From the NCBI GenBank assembly GCA_016194635.1, contig JACQBC010000030.1, positions 248,001-312,000 on the forward strand: a stretch of DNA of 64,000 bases. Reading direction: 5' to 3'. The translations under genes were made by a program, and so were the position numbers. The notes beneath the pieces are model-generated. The model did no database searches and was not told the DNA's origin. It saw only the letters and a list, made by a program, of their open reading frames with translations. This document shows, piece by piece, positions 30,497 to 40,038 of this stretch (position 1 is the stretch's first letter; every line of letters starts with the position of its first letter). The DNA is from Gammaproteobacteria bacterium. Lineage in GTDB: Bacteria > Pseudomonadota > Gammaproteobacteria > UBA6429 > Thiohalophilaceae.

Positions 30497-31060
30497 TTAT
30501 TTTGGTTTTTTAGCTCTAACAACACCCGGTGGAAGATCAAACTGCGCTATTAAAGCGCCTTCATCTAAAGTATCTTTATTTTGTTGAACGCGCCTAACCA
30601 GCACCTTGTTATTTTCACTTATTAGCCAATAAAATGATGTCCCACAAATAATTTTATCTAATTCTCTTTCCGTGCCTTCAAACACCGCGTTACCAGCACC
30701 AAAATCCTTGCACGACGCAATAGTCTGGCGTAATTCTTTATTTCCGTAACGAACCACAATTACTAAACCTACTTCCATACGTTGCAAGGACATTTGATCT
30801 CCTCCAGTATCAAATTCAAAATACGCTAACGCCTGCCCGGGAGGCAAAGATTCAGTTAATACAGATTCGATCGGCGCTATATCGAGCTTCTTAGGTTCCA
30901 CTGTATCTGACAATTCATAATGGAGATCGGCTAAGGTGCCCCCCTTTCGCGCAATTTTTTCAAATGGATCTTCATGGTGGAAGAATACCGCCAAGAATGC
31001 TACAACCGCTGTAATACCTAACAAAGCAACAATATAAATAATTTTCATTTTTTTGAGCAT
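30497..31060 (-). CDS. Uncharacterised single-pass membrane protein
   Basis: A 187-residue protein with an N-terminal membrane anchor (IIYIVALLGITAVVAFLAVFF) and a periplasmic domain of about 155 residues; no family recognised. Two cysteines (ASCKDFG and IICGTSF) could form a disulfide. An AGGGG sits 6 bases before the ATG. It is co-directional with the 257-residue gene 23 bases downstream, so the two probably form a two-gene unit. An effector with an immunity or delivery partner is possible but unproven. Confidence 0.65.
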   Translation of the reverse strand: MLKKMKIIYIVALLGITAVVAFLAVFFHHEDPFEKIARKGGTLADLHYELSDTVEPKKLDIAPIESVLTESLPPGQALAYFEFDTGGDQMSLQRMEVGLVIVVRYGNKELRQTIASCKDFGAGNAVFEGTERELDKIICGTSFYWLISENNKVLVRRVQQNKDTLDEGALIAQFDLPPGVVRAKKPK

Positions 31061-31348
31061 AACACACCCCTAGCATGATATTACTTTTTTCGCAGATCTT
31101 GATAGTTGTTTACCAAAGCCTCTAAACAGACGTTTTATGTCTTAATGCAGGAAAGCTCTAGAGGTAAGGAAATATTCATCAACATCCTGTGATTATTGTT
31201 GTTGTTACTATGATACCCAAATTTAAATCTTTTTACAGAAAAATGGTTTTGCCTTTATATGAACATTTAGCCTTATTTCTTGTATGGTTTGGCGGCCTAG
31301 GTATGTGCGGGTAGAAGATTACCAACCCCTTAGTCTTATACCGGTGTG
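31061..31348. other. AT-rich intergenic region
   Basis: About 290 bases, AT-rich, between the unknown membrane protein gene and the FMN reductase gene. It should hold the promoter of the two-gene accessory unit. No repeat, RNA gene or open frame of note is seen. Confidence 0.5.
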
Positions 31349-31903
31349 TTAGGTCCTCGCAACAAACGCGGTAAACTGCTCGATATAAGTGCGTAGACGG
31401 GTGCGTACTTCATTGTCCGTCAAGCGGCCCTGGGCATCGAAGATTTTTCCCGCCGAAGATACGTAAAGTGACTTGCTAAAAAACGGCCGCGTGCCAAGGG
31501 TGCGTAATACCGGCAGCCATGCGGTCTGCGACAATGTCGTGCCCATGCCTCCCGGGGTAACACCGATCAACCCCACGGGTTTGTTGCCAAACACGCGCCC
31601 GATGTCCGACGCCGGCCGCGATAACCAATCGATGGCATTCTTAAAAACCCCGGGGATGGAGTTATTGTATTCCGGTGTCACCAGCAAAAGACCATTCGCT
31701 GCCGCGATACGATCCTTCAAAGCCGCCACCAGCACAGGAATACCCTGTTCGGCCTCCAGATCACCGTCATACAGTGGAATGTCCTTGATCGATGCGATCT
31801 CGATCGTATGGCCGGAAGGCGCCAATTCGGCCGCGGTACGCAACAGGGCGGCATTATACGATGCCTGACGCAAACTGCCGGCGATACCAAGGATGGTGGC
31901 CAT
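31349..31903 (-). CDS. NADPH-dependent FMN reductase
   Basis: A 184-residue flavodoxin-like reductase of the ChrR/YieF type. The FMN phosphate loop GSLRQASYNAALLR is near the N terminus, and TPEYNNSIPGVFKNAIDWLSR is the signature region. Such enzymes reduce quinones, chromate and azo compounds with NAD(P)H and serve in oxidative stress defence. It stands alone, divergent from the Kef-type antiporter gene. Confidence 0.9.
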   Translation of the reverse strand: MATILGIAGSLRQASYNAALLRTAAELAPSGHTIEIASIKDIPLYDGDLEAEQGIPVLVAALKDRIAAANGLLLVTPEYNNSIPGVFKNAIDWLSRPASDIGRVFGNKPVGLIGVTPGGMGTTLSQTAWLPVLRTLGTRPFFSKSLYVSSAGKIFDAQGRLTDNEVRTRLRTYIEQFTAFVART

Positions 31904-32130
31904 GTGTATTCTCCTGATTCAAATTGTCATGCCGAAGGTGATTGTCCGGTGCGCGAAATACAACCGATTTCACGCAGCGAATTTTTATCCCCTGACTTGC
32001 CCTTAACAGCATTGCCACCAGCACAGCGATCCTTTGCGCTCACATAAAGTTGCATTACTATAGGTTGTGATGATGGTACCCCGCGCCTTGCATAAATCAA
32101 TACCCGTCCGCCTCCCGTTGGGCTATCTTT

Positions 32131-33948
32131 ATGGATAGCCACGGTATCATTTTCAATGTATTACTCTATTTAGCAGCGGCGGTGATCTCGGTGCCGCTCG
32201 CCAAGCGCTTAGGTTTTGGCGCCGTGTTGGGGTATTTATTCGCGGGTATCAGTATCGGCCCGTGGGGCTTTGGTTTCATTACCAATACACAGGATATCAT
32301 GCACCTGGCCGAATTTGGCGTGGTGTTATTATTATTTCTGATTGGGTTGGAGTTAAACCCGCTGCGTCTGTGGAATATGCGCAAGCCGATCCTCGGTACG
32401 GGCGGCATGCAGCTGACATTAACCACGCTGGTACTGTTCTGCATCGGTCTGGCACTACAATTGGATTGGAAAACAGCGTTTGTCGCAGGCTTTGCCTTGT
32501 CGTTGTCGTCCACCGCCATTGCCTTGCAAATTCTTAGGGAAAAGAATTTACTGACCACCCCCACCGGTAGTTCGGGTTTTTCTATTCTGCTGTTTCAAGA
32601 TATCGCGGTCATCCCGCTACTGGCGGTGGTGCCGCTACTGACAAACCAGGCAGCTGCCCATGCCGATTCGGATCCTATCATCCACAGTTTAGAGGTCGTT
32701 ATCGTGGTGTTAGCGATCGTGGTGGGTGGACGTTTTCTGATGCGGCCGGTATTTCGTTTCATCGCCAGCTCACAGGCGCGCGAAGTCTTTACCGCATTTT
32801 CGTTATTGCTGGTGATCGGGATTGCGGCGTTAATGCAAATGGTGGACATGTCCATGGCCCTGGGTAGTTTCTTGGCCGGAGTATTGTTGGCCGATTCCGA
32901 ATACCGGCATCAATTAGAAACCGATATCGAACCCTTTAAAGGCTTGTTATTGGGCTTATTTTTTATTTCGGTGGGGATGGTCATTGATTTTGGCGAATTG
33001 ATTGCGAACCCTTTGCTGGTTCTGGCGCTGGTTGTGGGGTTGATCGCAGTTAAGGTGTTGGTAATGGTACTGCTGGCGCGCCTGATCAAGTTACCCAAGA
33101 GTCATCAGGTATTTATTGCGATTTTGTTGTCCCAAGGCGGTGAATTCGGATTTGTGATATTTAGTGTGGCAAATTCGTTTCACATCATGCCGCCCGCCGT
33201 CTCCAGCCTGTTGACGGTCGTGGTTGCCCTCTCCATGCTAACCACACAGCTGCTATTGATCGTCGACGCTAAATTCATTCAACCACGGCATTTGCGTTTA
33301 ACCCCGCAGCCGCCAGAAGAGCCTATCGACGAGCAACATCCAGTGATCATCGCCGGCTTCGGACGTTTTGGACAAATCGTTTCACGTCTATTATATGCCA
33401 GTAAAATACCCGCCACGGTGATCGACCATAACCCAGAACATATCGAACGGGTACGGCGTTTTGGTTTCAAGGTGTTTTACGGCGATGCCACCCGTATGGA
33501 TTTGCTCGAGTCGGCCGGGATCCACAACGCAAAATTATTAATCCTCGCCATCGACGATTGGCAAGGCATGATTACGATCGCCAATCATGTCAAACAGCTT
33601 TACCCGCAGGTTATTATCCTGGCGCGCGCCTGGGACATGATACATGCGTTTGAATTATTGGATGCTGACATCAATCTGCTGGAACGCGAAACTTTCGAGG
33701 GGGCGCTGCAGTTAGGTCAACAGGCGCTGCAGCAATTAGGCTTCAGCCATCACCGCGCCAAACACCTGGCGGATAAATTCCGCCAACACGATACTGAAAC
33801 CTTGTATAAGATACACGAAGTACATAAAGATGAACGGCAACGTATTTCCCGTACCGTCAAGGCGCGTGAAGATCTAGAAAAATTATTCGAGGCCGATGAA
33901 GTTGAAATTGGCCGCGATACTAATAACGATGCGGGGCAAGTTCAGTAA
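32131..33948 (+). CDS. Monovalent cation:proton antiporter (KefB/KefC-like)
   Basis: A 605-residue CPA2 antiporter: twelve or so membrane segments with the LIGLELNPLRLW and GFALSLSSTAIALQ signatures, then a cytosolic RCK (TrkA-N) domain beginning VIIAGFGRFGQIVSRLL, and a charged C-terminal tail. Kef proteins export K+ in exchange for H+ and are gated by glutathione adducts of toxic electrophiles. The adjacent divergent flavin reductase is reminiscent of the KefF/KefG ancillary flavoproteins, though the reductase here is of a different branch. No strong ribosome binding site is seen before the ATG. Confidence 0.9.
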   Translation: MDSHGIIFNVLLYLAAAVISVPLAKRLGFGAVLGYLFAGISIGPWGFGFITNTQDIMHLAEFGVVLLLFLIGLELNPLRLWNMRKPILGTGGMQLTLTTLVLFCIGLALQLDWKTAFVAGFALSLSSTAIALQILREKNLLTTPTGSSGFSILLFQDIAVIPLLAVVPLLTNQAAAHADSDPIIHSLEVVIVVLAIVVGGRFLMRPVFRFIASSQAREVFTAFSLLLVIGIAALMQMVDMSMALGSFLAGVLLADSEYRHQLETDIEPFKGLLLGLFFISVGMVIDFGELIANPLLVLALVVGLIAVKVLVMVLLARLIKLPKSHQVFIAILLSQGGEFGFVIFSVANSFHIMPPAVSSLLTVVVALSMLTTQLLLIVDAKFIQPRHLRLTPQPPEEPIDEQHPVIIAGFGRFGQIVSRLLYASKIPATVIDHNPEHIERVRRFGFKVFYGDATRMDLLESAGIHNAKLLILAIDDWQGMITIANHVKQLYPQVIILARAWDMIHAFELLDADINLLERETFEGALQLGQQALQQLGFSHHRAKHLADKFRQHDTETLYKIHEVHKDERQRISRTVKAREDLEKLFEADEVEIGRDTNNDAGQVQ

Positions 33949-34312
33949 CTGACAAATGGGCTGTGCGGTTATCAATATCATTCGCGGCCGTGGCACAACC
34001 TACGGTTACGACCCGTAGCATTCACATGTAACCGGGTAACTGTCTGTCATGACCGTCGGCCGCAGGAATGCGGCCGCCGAGCGTACGGGGATGTATTCAC
34101 GACGTGTCATGACAGACAGTTACCCGGTTACATGTGAATTACTTCAGCAATATCCACGCTGCATCGAACTGTTCCCCTACGATGGTGGTAAATTCACTTC
34201 TTTAAGGCTTCATCCCTGACAGGAAATCGTCGTGATATTTCCAGGTGCTTACATCTAAAGTATTTCGTGGCGCATCAAGGATGAAACAGTATGACGTCAC
34301 CAAAAACAACTG
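33949..34312. other. Intergenic region between convergent genes, with palindromic element
   Basis: A 364-base gap between the ends of the antiporter gene (+) and the HtrA-like gene (-). The middle third is palindromic element B (34020-34139). The remaining parts show no open frame or RNA gene that I can support. Confidence 0.6.
34020..34139. repeat. Palindromic intergenic element B (34-bp perfect arms)
   Basis: Arms 34020-34053 and 34106-34139 are perfect inverted repeats of 34 bp around a 52-base core. The core is in the minus orientation: its reverse complement closely matches the cores at 17272 and 51680 (GAATACATCCCCGTACGCTC then a GCGGCC hairpin). The arms differ wholly from those of the other copies. 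It lies between two convergent genes and could end both transcripts. Confidence 0.9.
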
Positions 34313-35356
34313 TTAAACCACCGCTTCGGCGGTCGCGACATCCATCGTGAGTCGCGCGGTGCGGCGGATAATGTCTAGTGTAACCGGTTCACCAACACCC
34401 CACTCTGATAAAACGTGATGCAAATCATCGACGCTGCGCACCGGCTGATCATTAATGGCGACAATGACATCGTGGGTTTGTAACCCGGCCGCGTGCGCTG
34501 GACCCTCGGCCTCCATAGAAATAACTTCCACGGCAAAATCCTGTTCGAGGTTTAAATACCGGACCAAACGGCGATCCAGTTTACGATCCCGACCAGCGAG
34601 GCCGAGATACCCCCGCCGCACCCGGCCGTGTTGTAATAACTGGCTGAGGACCCACTTCGCCGTATTCGACGGCACTGCAAAGCCGATCCCCTGTGCCAGG
34701 GCGATAATCGCGGTGTTAATGCCCACTACATGGCCATGCGAGTCCAATAACGGCCCGCCGGAGTTACCCGGATTCAGTGGCGCGGTGTGTTGAATGATAT
34801 TTTCAATCAACCGACCTTGTTGGCTGCGCATACCGCGCCCTAAAGCGCTGACCACGCCGGTGGACACGCTGGATTGAAATCCGAGTGGATTGCCCATGGC
34901 GATCGCCAATTGACCAACACGCAATAGTGCGGAATCACCAAAGCGGGTGTAAGGAAGATCCGTGGCTTGCGCGCGGATCAAGGCGAGATCAGTGGCCGGA
35001 TCAACCCCTACCACGTGGGCGGCAGAGGATTTTCCGTCGGTTAATAACACCTGGATACTACCCGCGGCTTGCACCACATGGTGGTTCGTGAGGATGTAAC
35101 CATCGGGGGTCGCAATCACACCCGAGCCGGAACCTTCACGCTCTGAGTGATGCGCCGCAGAGGATTTACCAATGTGGATGCTCACCACAGTCGGACCCAT
35201 GGTATCCACCACCGCCGTGACCGCGCGCGAATAGGCATCCAGTAGGTGTGCATCAAAGGCCGCGTCTGGCCTGACCTCGCGCAGTTCGGGATCCGCCTGC
35301 CCTGGCTGAGTGGAATTAATCACGTCAAGTCGTCGTTGCTGGGAGATTGCCATCAC
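34313..35356 (-). CDS. Trypsin-like serine protease with PDZ domain (HtrA-like), no signal peptide
   Basis: A 347-residue S1C protease. The triad is intact: His in LTNHHVV, Asp in DLALIRA, Ser in NPGNSGGPLLD. A single PDZ domain follows (about 245-340; VISMEAEGPAHAAGLQTHDV). Known DegP/DegS proteins are exported or anchored, but here the N terminus is polar (MMAISQQRRLDVINSTQPG), with neither signal peptide nor membrane helix, so a cytosolic location is predicted. A single PDZ domain resembles DegS more than DegP. Its gene stands alone and diverges from rsmB. Confidence 0.88.
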   Translation of the reverse strand: MMAISQQRRLDVINSTQPGQADPELREVRPDAAFDAHLLDAYSRAVTAVVDTMGPTVVSIHIGKSSAAHHSEREGSGSGVIATPDGYILTNHHVVQAAGSIQVLLTDGKSSAAHVVGVDPATDLALIRAQATDLPYTRFGDSALLRVGQLAIAMGNPLGFQSSVSTGVVSALGRGMRSQQGRLIENIIQHTAPLNPGNSGGPLLDSHGHVVGINTAIIALAQGIGFAVPSNTAKWVLSQLLQHGRVRRGYLGLAGRDRKLDRRLVRYLNLEQDFAVEVISMEAEGPAHAAGLQTHDVIVAINDQPVRSVDDLHHVLSEWGVGEPVTLDIIRRTARLTMDVATAEAVV

Positions 35357-35462
35357 ACACCTCAGACTAAAAAGGCCGACATTTACTATAGTGGCGAATT
35401 TGGTAAATTAAATGGTAATGCGTCCACAGCGGTAAACTTGTACAATAGCGTTTGCCCATCAG

Positions 35463-36785
35463 GTGAGTAAACCCAGTTCAATGACCGCCCCCGCTCACCG
35501 CCTCCACCCCAACCTGCTCAGCCATTGTGTCGAACTATTGCAGGAAGTACAGCTCACCACGCTGCCGGCCGATGCCAGAATACATACCTATTTTCGTACC
35601 CAAAAACAATTGGGTAGCCGCGATCGGGGGTTTATCGCCGAAACAGTGTACGGCGTGTTGCGCCAACGGCGCCTGTTGGAATATTTGATTCAACCCTTTG
35701 CCGTCACCCCCGGCACGTTAGTCGCCAGTTATTTATTGCACATCGGTGGATTAAGTGCGCGCGCCTTGGAAGAGGCGAAATTCACCCACAGTGCCGCTGT
35801 AGGGGTGCGCGAGTTGGTCGAGCAGATCCGCGGGTGTGATAAAAGTCAGTTACCCTTGGCGGCCCGCGCCAATCTTCCGGATTGGTTATTGGATCGTTTG
35901 CTGCCGCAGTACGGTGAAGCCCACACACTGATCATTGCCCAATCGATGAATCAACCGGCCAGTGTTGATGTGCGTATCAACACCCTCAAAGCGAGCCGCG
36001 AACAAGTGGCACACTCCTTGGAACAAGAAGGTTATGCTACGCTTGCCACCCCCTACTCGGCGGTGGGGCTGCGCCGTGACAAACGCGGCCCCCTAAATCA
36101 AACCAGTGCTTTTAAAAACGGCTGGATCGAGGTACAAGACGAAGGCAGTCAACTATTGGCGGTGTTGTTAGAACCCCAGCCCGGTACCCAGGTCGTGGAT
36201 TTTTGCGCCGGGGCAGGCGGCAAAACCTTGCAACTTGGCGCCCTGATGCAGAATCGCGGCAGCTTATACGCCTTGGATATTGCTGAAAAACGTCTGCAAC
36301 AATTCAAACCGCGCTTAAGACGCGCGGGTTTGGACAATGTGCGTAGTATTCTGATCCGCGATGAAAACGATGTCCATGTCAAACGCCTGCGCGGCAAAAT
36401 TGATCGCGTCTTGGTGGATGCCCCTTGCAGCGGGACCGGCACGCTACGGCGCAACCCGGATATCAAATGGCGTGAGATTAACTTAACCGCGCTCACCACC
36501 ACACAAACGGCGATCCTCGCCGCCGCCGCGAAACTGCTAAAGCCCGGAGGACGCTTGGTCTATGCCACCTGTAGCATTTTACCGGACGAAAACGAACAGA
36601 TCATCACAGCGTTTCTAAACACCCACGCGGATTTCTCGATTATACCGGTCAACACGATCTTGCAGCGCCTTGCGATCCCCCTCACTATGCCTAGCGACGC
36701 CTTGCGCCTATGGCCACATGAACACCACACCGATGGTTTTTTTGCGATGGTATTGGAACGCGGGCTAACACCGAGGCAGAATTAA
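35463..36785 (+). CDS. rsmB: 16S rRNA m5C methyltransferase, RsmB/NOP family
   Basis: About 440 residues with an N-terminal NusB-like helical region and a Rossmann methyltransferase core. SAM binding: VVDFCAGAGGKTLQLGAL; the two catalytic cysteines lie in VDAPCSGTGTLRR and YATCSILPDENEQ. RsmB methylates C967 of 16S rRNA. It is not beside fmt, its usual partner, so another NOP-family paralogue is possible. The GTG start at 35463 lacks a clear ribosome binding site; ATG at 35481 is an alternative. Confidence 0.85.
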   Translation: MSKPSSMTAPAHRLHPNLLSHCVELLQEVQLTTLPADARIHTYFRTQKQLGSRDRGFIAETVYGVLRQRRLLEYLIQPFAVTPGTLVASYLLHIGGLSARALEEAKFTHSAAVGVRELVEQIRGCDKSQLPLAARANLPDWLLDRLLPQYGEAHTLIIAQSMNQPASVDVRINTLKASREQVAHSLEQEGYATLATPYSAVGLRRDKRGPLNQTSAFKNGWIEVQDEGSQLLAVLLEPQPGTQVVDFCAGAGGKTLQLGALMQNRGSLYALDIAEKRLQQFKPRLRRAGLDNVRSILIRDENDVHVKRLRGKIDRVLVDAPCSGTGTLRRNPDIKWREINLTALTTTQTAILAAAAKLLKPGGRLVYATCSILPDENEQIITAFLNTHADFSIIPVNTILQRLAIPLTMPSDALRLWPHEHHTDGFFAMVLERGLTPRQN

Positions 36786-36802
36786 TCCCCTCACGGTTTT
36801 AT

Positions 36803-37735
36803 TTAGCGCACATCACCCTTGCGCATATCCAGGGATTGTTCCATTATCATCTGCGTGCCGCGCTGCAAGGTGAATTGCCATTTAAGATTAACCCCCACCT
36901 GATAACGCGTGTCGGATTCAAAATTCACGCGCACGATATCATCCGCTTGACAGAGAATCGGTTGCAGTACAGGGAAATACAATTGCTCCCAATGGGTTTG
37001 GTGCACAAACGGGCTGGTGGAAAGTTTAATACCCGTGATCAATTCGCATTCCCACCACACGGCCGCGCCGTACAACATGACCTCGTTATCCAACTGCCAT
37101 TGCCCACCGCCCTTACGCAAACTTTTATTACTGCCCGAAAAATCCACCGTGTCCCAACGTTGCGCTCCGCGCCGGCCTTCCAGCAGATCATCCTGCGCGA
37201 ATTTACGCACGTATAAATTATTCAAGGTCATGGTTTTGGCCGAGGAAAAATCCAAATCGAATCCGATCTTATCCCAGCTACATAAATCTTGATAAAACCG
37301 CGGCGCGATCACGACCGCGACATACTGGGTAATCCTCTGTGGGATTATAATTCCACCCGGTTTTAAAAACCGTTTGGCATCTTCAATGGTTTCGATAATA
37401 TTTTCTTCGTAGGCATAATTTCCCAAGGTTTCAGACACGATGATGTCCACCGCTATTGGCTTGGCCACTTTGCTGGAGTGATCATGGATAAAGTGGCAAT
37501 GTTGGACACGGTTCTGGCGGGCTAATTTCTGACTGAGTTTGATCACCGGCGAATATTCGTACATATAGACCGATTTAGCCCCGAGTTTACTGGCGAGGAA
37601 CCCCAATAACCCGGTACCCGAGCCGACATCGGCGAGCGCGGATTTGCCCGGCACGATGACATGCTGCAACGCCTGATAAAACGCTTGGTTTCGCGCCGTA
37701 TCGGCCAGGATATTGCGTTGATACTCGATGATCAT
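36803..37735 (-). CDS. PRMT-like SAM-dependent methyltransferase
   Basis: A 310-residue methyltransferase with the layout of protein arginine methyltransferases. Motif I is ADVGSGTGLLGFLASKLGA; the double-E loop is SETLGNYAYEE; a THW loop appears as QTHWEQLYFPVL; a beta-barrel-like C-terminal half follows. These features are known from eukaryotic PRMTs and are uncommon in bacteria. The target is unknown and arginine methylation is only inferred. It converges on rsmB with 17 bases between. Confidence 0.8.
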   Translation of the reverse strand: MIIEYQRNILADTARNQAFYQALQHVIVPGKSALADVGSGTGLLGFLASKLGAKSVYMYEYSPVIKLSQKLARQNRVQHCHFIHDHSSKVAKPIAVDIIVSETLGNYAYEENIIETIEDAKRFLKPGGIIIPQRITQYVAVVIAPRFYQDLCSWDKIGFDLDFSSAKTMTLNNLYVRKFAQDDLLEGRRGAQRWDTVDFSGSNKSLRKGGGQWQLDNEVMLYGAAVWWECELITGIKLSTSPFVHQTHWEQLYFPVLQPILCQADDIVRVNFESDTRYQVGVNLKWQFTLQRGTQMIMEQSLDMRKGDVR

Positions 37736-37790
37736 GCATATGAGCGAATGGGATTTACGCTATCATCGCATAACCTCTCCTGGCATACCA

Positions 37791-38588
37791 CTAAAAGGCG
37801 ATAGCCGCGGGCATAAGGGTAAGCTGTTGACGCACTAAATGATTTTCCACCAAGAAACGCGTGATGGTCTCATAGGTGGCGGTGACAACGTGTTCGTCCT
37901 GATCGGATAAGGCAATGTCCGGGACAAACACCGTGCCGAGGAGTAATTTGAGTGGATTTACCCGCACCTCTTGGGCCTTGAAATAGGCGCGTTCATTGGC
38001 CTTAATCTGTTGAATATTTTCCGTCTGGTAAATGGCCGCGACAAGGATGTCCAAGGTATGGCTGGTACAATTCTGAAATCGGGTTTGATAGGGATTGGCG
38101 ATGATCGAATAACGTGGATTGTGTAATTTCTGTGGGATATCCGACTGCATGATTTGCCACAACCGTTGCTGTAATTCCGTGTTCGGGATCAGCACCCCGG
38201 CCTTTAATTCCGCCACGCCACTGAAGAAGTCCACGGGGAAATCGCTGATTAAATAACTGCGCGCGGTGTCGGTGGGTTTTTGATACAAACTATGAATCGC
38301 GTATCCCGGCAGCTCGCGCCCATCGCGCAATTTAATCGTGGAATACACCGCGATGCCGATATGGGTGTATTCAAACCCCTTGGGTAATTCATCACCGGCG
38401 CGGCCTTTACGCGCGACAATCGCCACATAGGCGTGTTGCGCTGCCAATGCGTGCTCCACTTGTTTGCCGAAAGTGACGACTTGCTCAGCGCTATAGGGAC
38501 TTGGACCGCCGGCCTGACTACTGCCGGCGGCCTGCACCCCCGTCAACCAAACCGCGATAAACCCCGCAATGATCAGACACCGCCCCAT
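37791..38588 (-). CDS. DUF2145 family secreted protein
   Basis: A 265-residue protein with a signal peptide (LIIAGFIAVWLTGVQAAG) and a periplasmic domain that fits DUF2145, including EYTHIGIAVYSTIKLRDGRE and QNCTSHTLDILVAA. The function of the family is unknown. It follows a small secreted-protein gene by 4 bases, so the two are one transcription unit. Confidence 0.8.
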   Translation of the reverse strand: MGRCLIIAGFIAVWLTGVQAAGSSQAGGPSPYSAEQVVTFGKQVEHALAAQHAYVAIVARKGRAGDELPKGFEYTHIGIAVYSTIKLRDGRELPGYAIHSLYQKPTDTARSYLISDFPVDFFSGVAELKAGVLIPNTELQQRLWQIMQSDIPQKLHNPRYSIIANPYQTRFQNCTSHTLDILVAAIYQTENIQQIKANERAYFKAQEVRVNPLKLLLGTVFVPDIALSDQDEHVVTATYETITRFLVENHLVRQQLTLMPAAIAF

Positions 38589-38592
38589 GGTT

Positions 38593-38928
38593 TTATTCCT
38601 GGGGTTGTACCATGGCTTGATACGGTGTTGGCCCCGCCGTCACCGTTTCTTCCGCTACCGGTAACGGCTTGCCACTGTCGTCGTTGGCGAAATTCAGCAG
38701 GGCATCGCCGCCTTTGCCGCTGGCGTGACCGATCGCGCCGACAAATTTCAGTGGTATGGCAACCACCGCGCTGGACACCTGCACGACTCCGACCACCGAT
38801 TCGCCGAGCCCTTGCGCGGAATGGGTCACGCCATTGCTGAAGTTTTGACTACTGCCTTGCGCCATGACAAAAGGCGTCACGCTTAACGCCCCGGCGATCC
38901 CAACGATTTTCCAATACGTGGCTTGCAT
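38593..38928 (-). CDS. Small secreted protein upstream of the DUF2145 gene
   Basis: A 111-residue protein with a signal peptide (VGIAGALSVTPFVMAQ), followed by a Ser/Gly/Val-rich, low-complexity segment (QGLGESVVGVVQVSSAVVAI) and a Pro-rich tail. No family recognised. It is transcribed with the DUF2145 gene 4 bases downstream, and such small proteins often accompany DUF2145 genes, which suggests joint function. Confidence 0.7.
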   Translation of the reverse strand: MQATYWKIVGIAGALSVTPFVMAQGSSQNFSNGVTHSAQGLGESVVGVVQVSSAVVAIPLKFVGAIGHASGKGGDALLNFANDDSGKPLPVAEETVTAGPTPYQAMVQPQE

Positions 38929-39151
38929 TGCGATTACTCCTGTGTTGTTTGCCTACAGGGCTCACAATGGGACAGACCACCGCGAAAGTAAACCGCAACA
39001 CGCAACGGTGCAGGGCTTGGCTACGATCGGTCGCGATAAATGCTACGACTATTGTCGCGGAAGAATTAAACAGCCGTTCCTAAGAAGCGCGTTATTGTGG
39101 TTAATCTATACTACTCCCCTGGTACCCGTGAGCAGAAAAAATCATTACCCT

Positions 39152-40000
39152 ATGACCTCCCTCAATGCCTTGCTTGAACAAATACACAGCGCGCAGACCG
39201 AAAACCGGTTGCAATTACCTTCCTTACCCGACGTTGTTCTGGCGATACGGGAGGCCGTACACGATGAACGCAAGGGCGTGGCGCATGTTGCCCGGTTATT
39301 ACAACTGGACCCGATTTTATCCGCGCGGGTGCTGAAGATAGCCAATTCACCGCTTTACCGTACGGGGCAACCTTTAACAGACATCAAACACGCGATTAAC
39401 CACCTCGGGCTGGCGATGACACGCAATCTAGTAACCTGCTTGGCCATGCACAATCTGTTTGATGTCCGCTCGTTTGCCATGAAGCAACGGATCCGGGAAT
39501 TATGGCAACACAGCGCTCAAGTCGCGGCCATAACCCAGGTGCTGGCCAAATCCCAACGGGGCCTATCCCCCGACAAGGCATTGTTGGCGGGTTTATTGCA
39601 CGATATTGGTGTACTACCCATCCTGGTGTATGCTGATAACTATCCCGACCTGTGTGACAACAACAGGTTATTGGATCAGGCCATCCGTGGCGCGCGCGCG
39701 GAGCTGGGTAATAGTGTATTGAAAAACTGGCTAATGGACCCCGATATCGTCAATATTCCGTTGGTCGCGGATGACTATAGCTACGATCATGCCGGTGAAG
39801 CGGACTATGCCGACCTGGTTATCATGGCACAGATCCACAGTGGCTTCGGCCAACAAACCCCCCGGCCAATGCTGGATTTGAACAAGACACCGGCTTTTAG
39901 CAAACTGACGATCAGCAAACTAGGCCCGGACGCGAGCCTGGAGTTACTGCAGCAGGCCAACCGTGAAATAGCCGCCACCATCAGGATGCTGCAAAATTGA
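39152..40000 (+). CDS. HDOD domain protein
   Basis: About 283 residues, nearly all one HDOD domain (LPSLPDVVLAIREAVHDERK at the start, LLAGLLHDIGVLPILVY in the centre). HDOD proteins act as scaffolds in bacterial signalling. The frame is open further upstream, but that part overlaps the divergent small secreted-protein gene and does not resemble HDOD; the start is set at MTSLNALLEQI, with a GTG at 39128 as alternative. A second HDOD gene lies at 41699. Confidence 0.85.
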   Translation: MTSLNALLEQIHSAQTENRLQLPSLPDVVLAIREAVHDERKGVAHVARLLQLDPILSARVLKIANSPLYRTGQPLTDIKHAINHLGLAMTRNLVTCLAMHNLFDVRSFAMKQRIRELWQHSAQVAAITQVLAKSQRGLSPDKALLAGLLHDIGVLPILVYADNYPDLCDNNRLLDQAIRGARAELGNSVLKNWLMDPDIVNIPLVADDYSYDHAGEADYADLVIMAQIHSGFGQQTPRPMLDLNKTPAFSKLTISKLGPDASLELLQQANREIAATIRMLQN

Positions 40001-40038
40001 TACATGCTTATACGTATACAAGGGAACAGAATTAATTT

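Noticed and set aside
31927-32142. A 71-residue minus-strand frame between the FMN reductase and antiporter genes
   Set aside because: It overlaps the antiporter start, has no ribosome binding site and no recognisable features.
38864-39151. N-terminal extension of the first HDOD protein
   Set aside because: It overlaps the divergent small secreted-protein gene and lacks any HDOD-like sequence.
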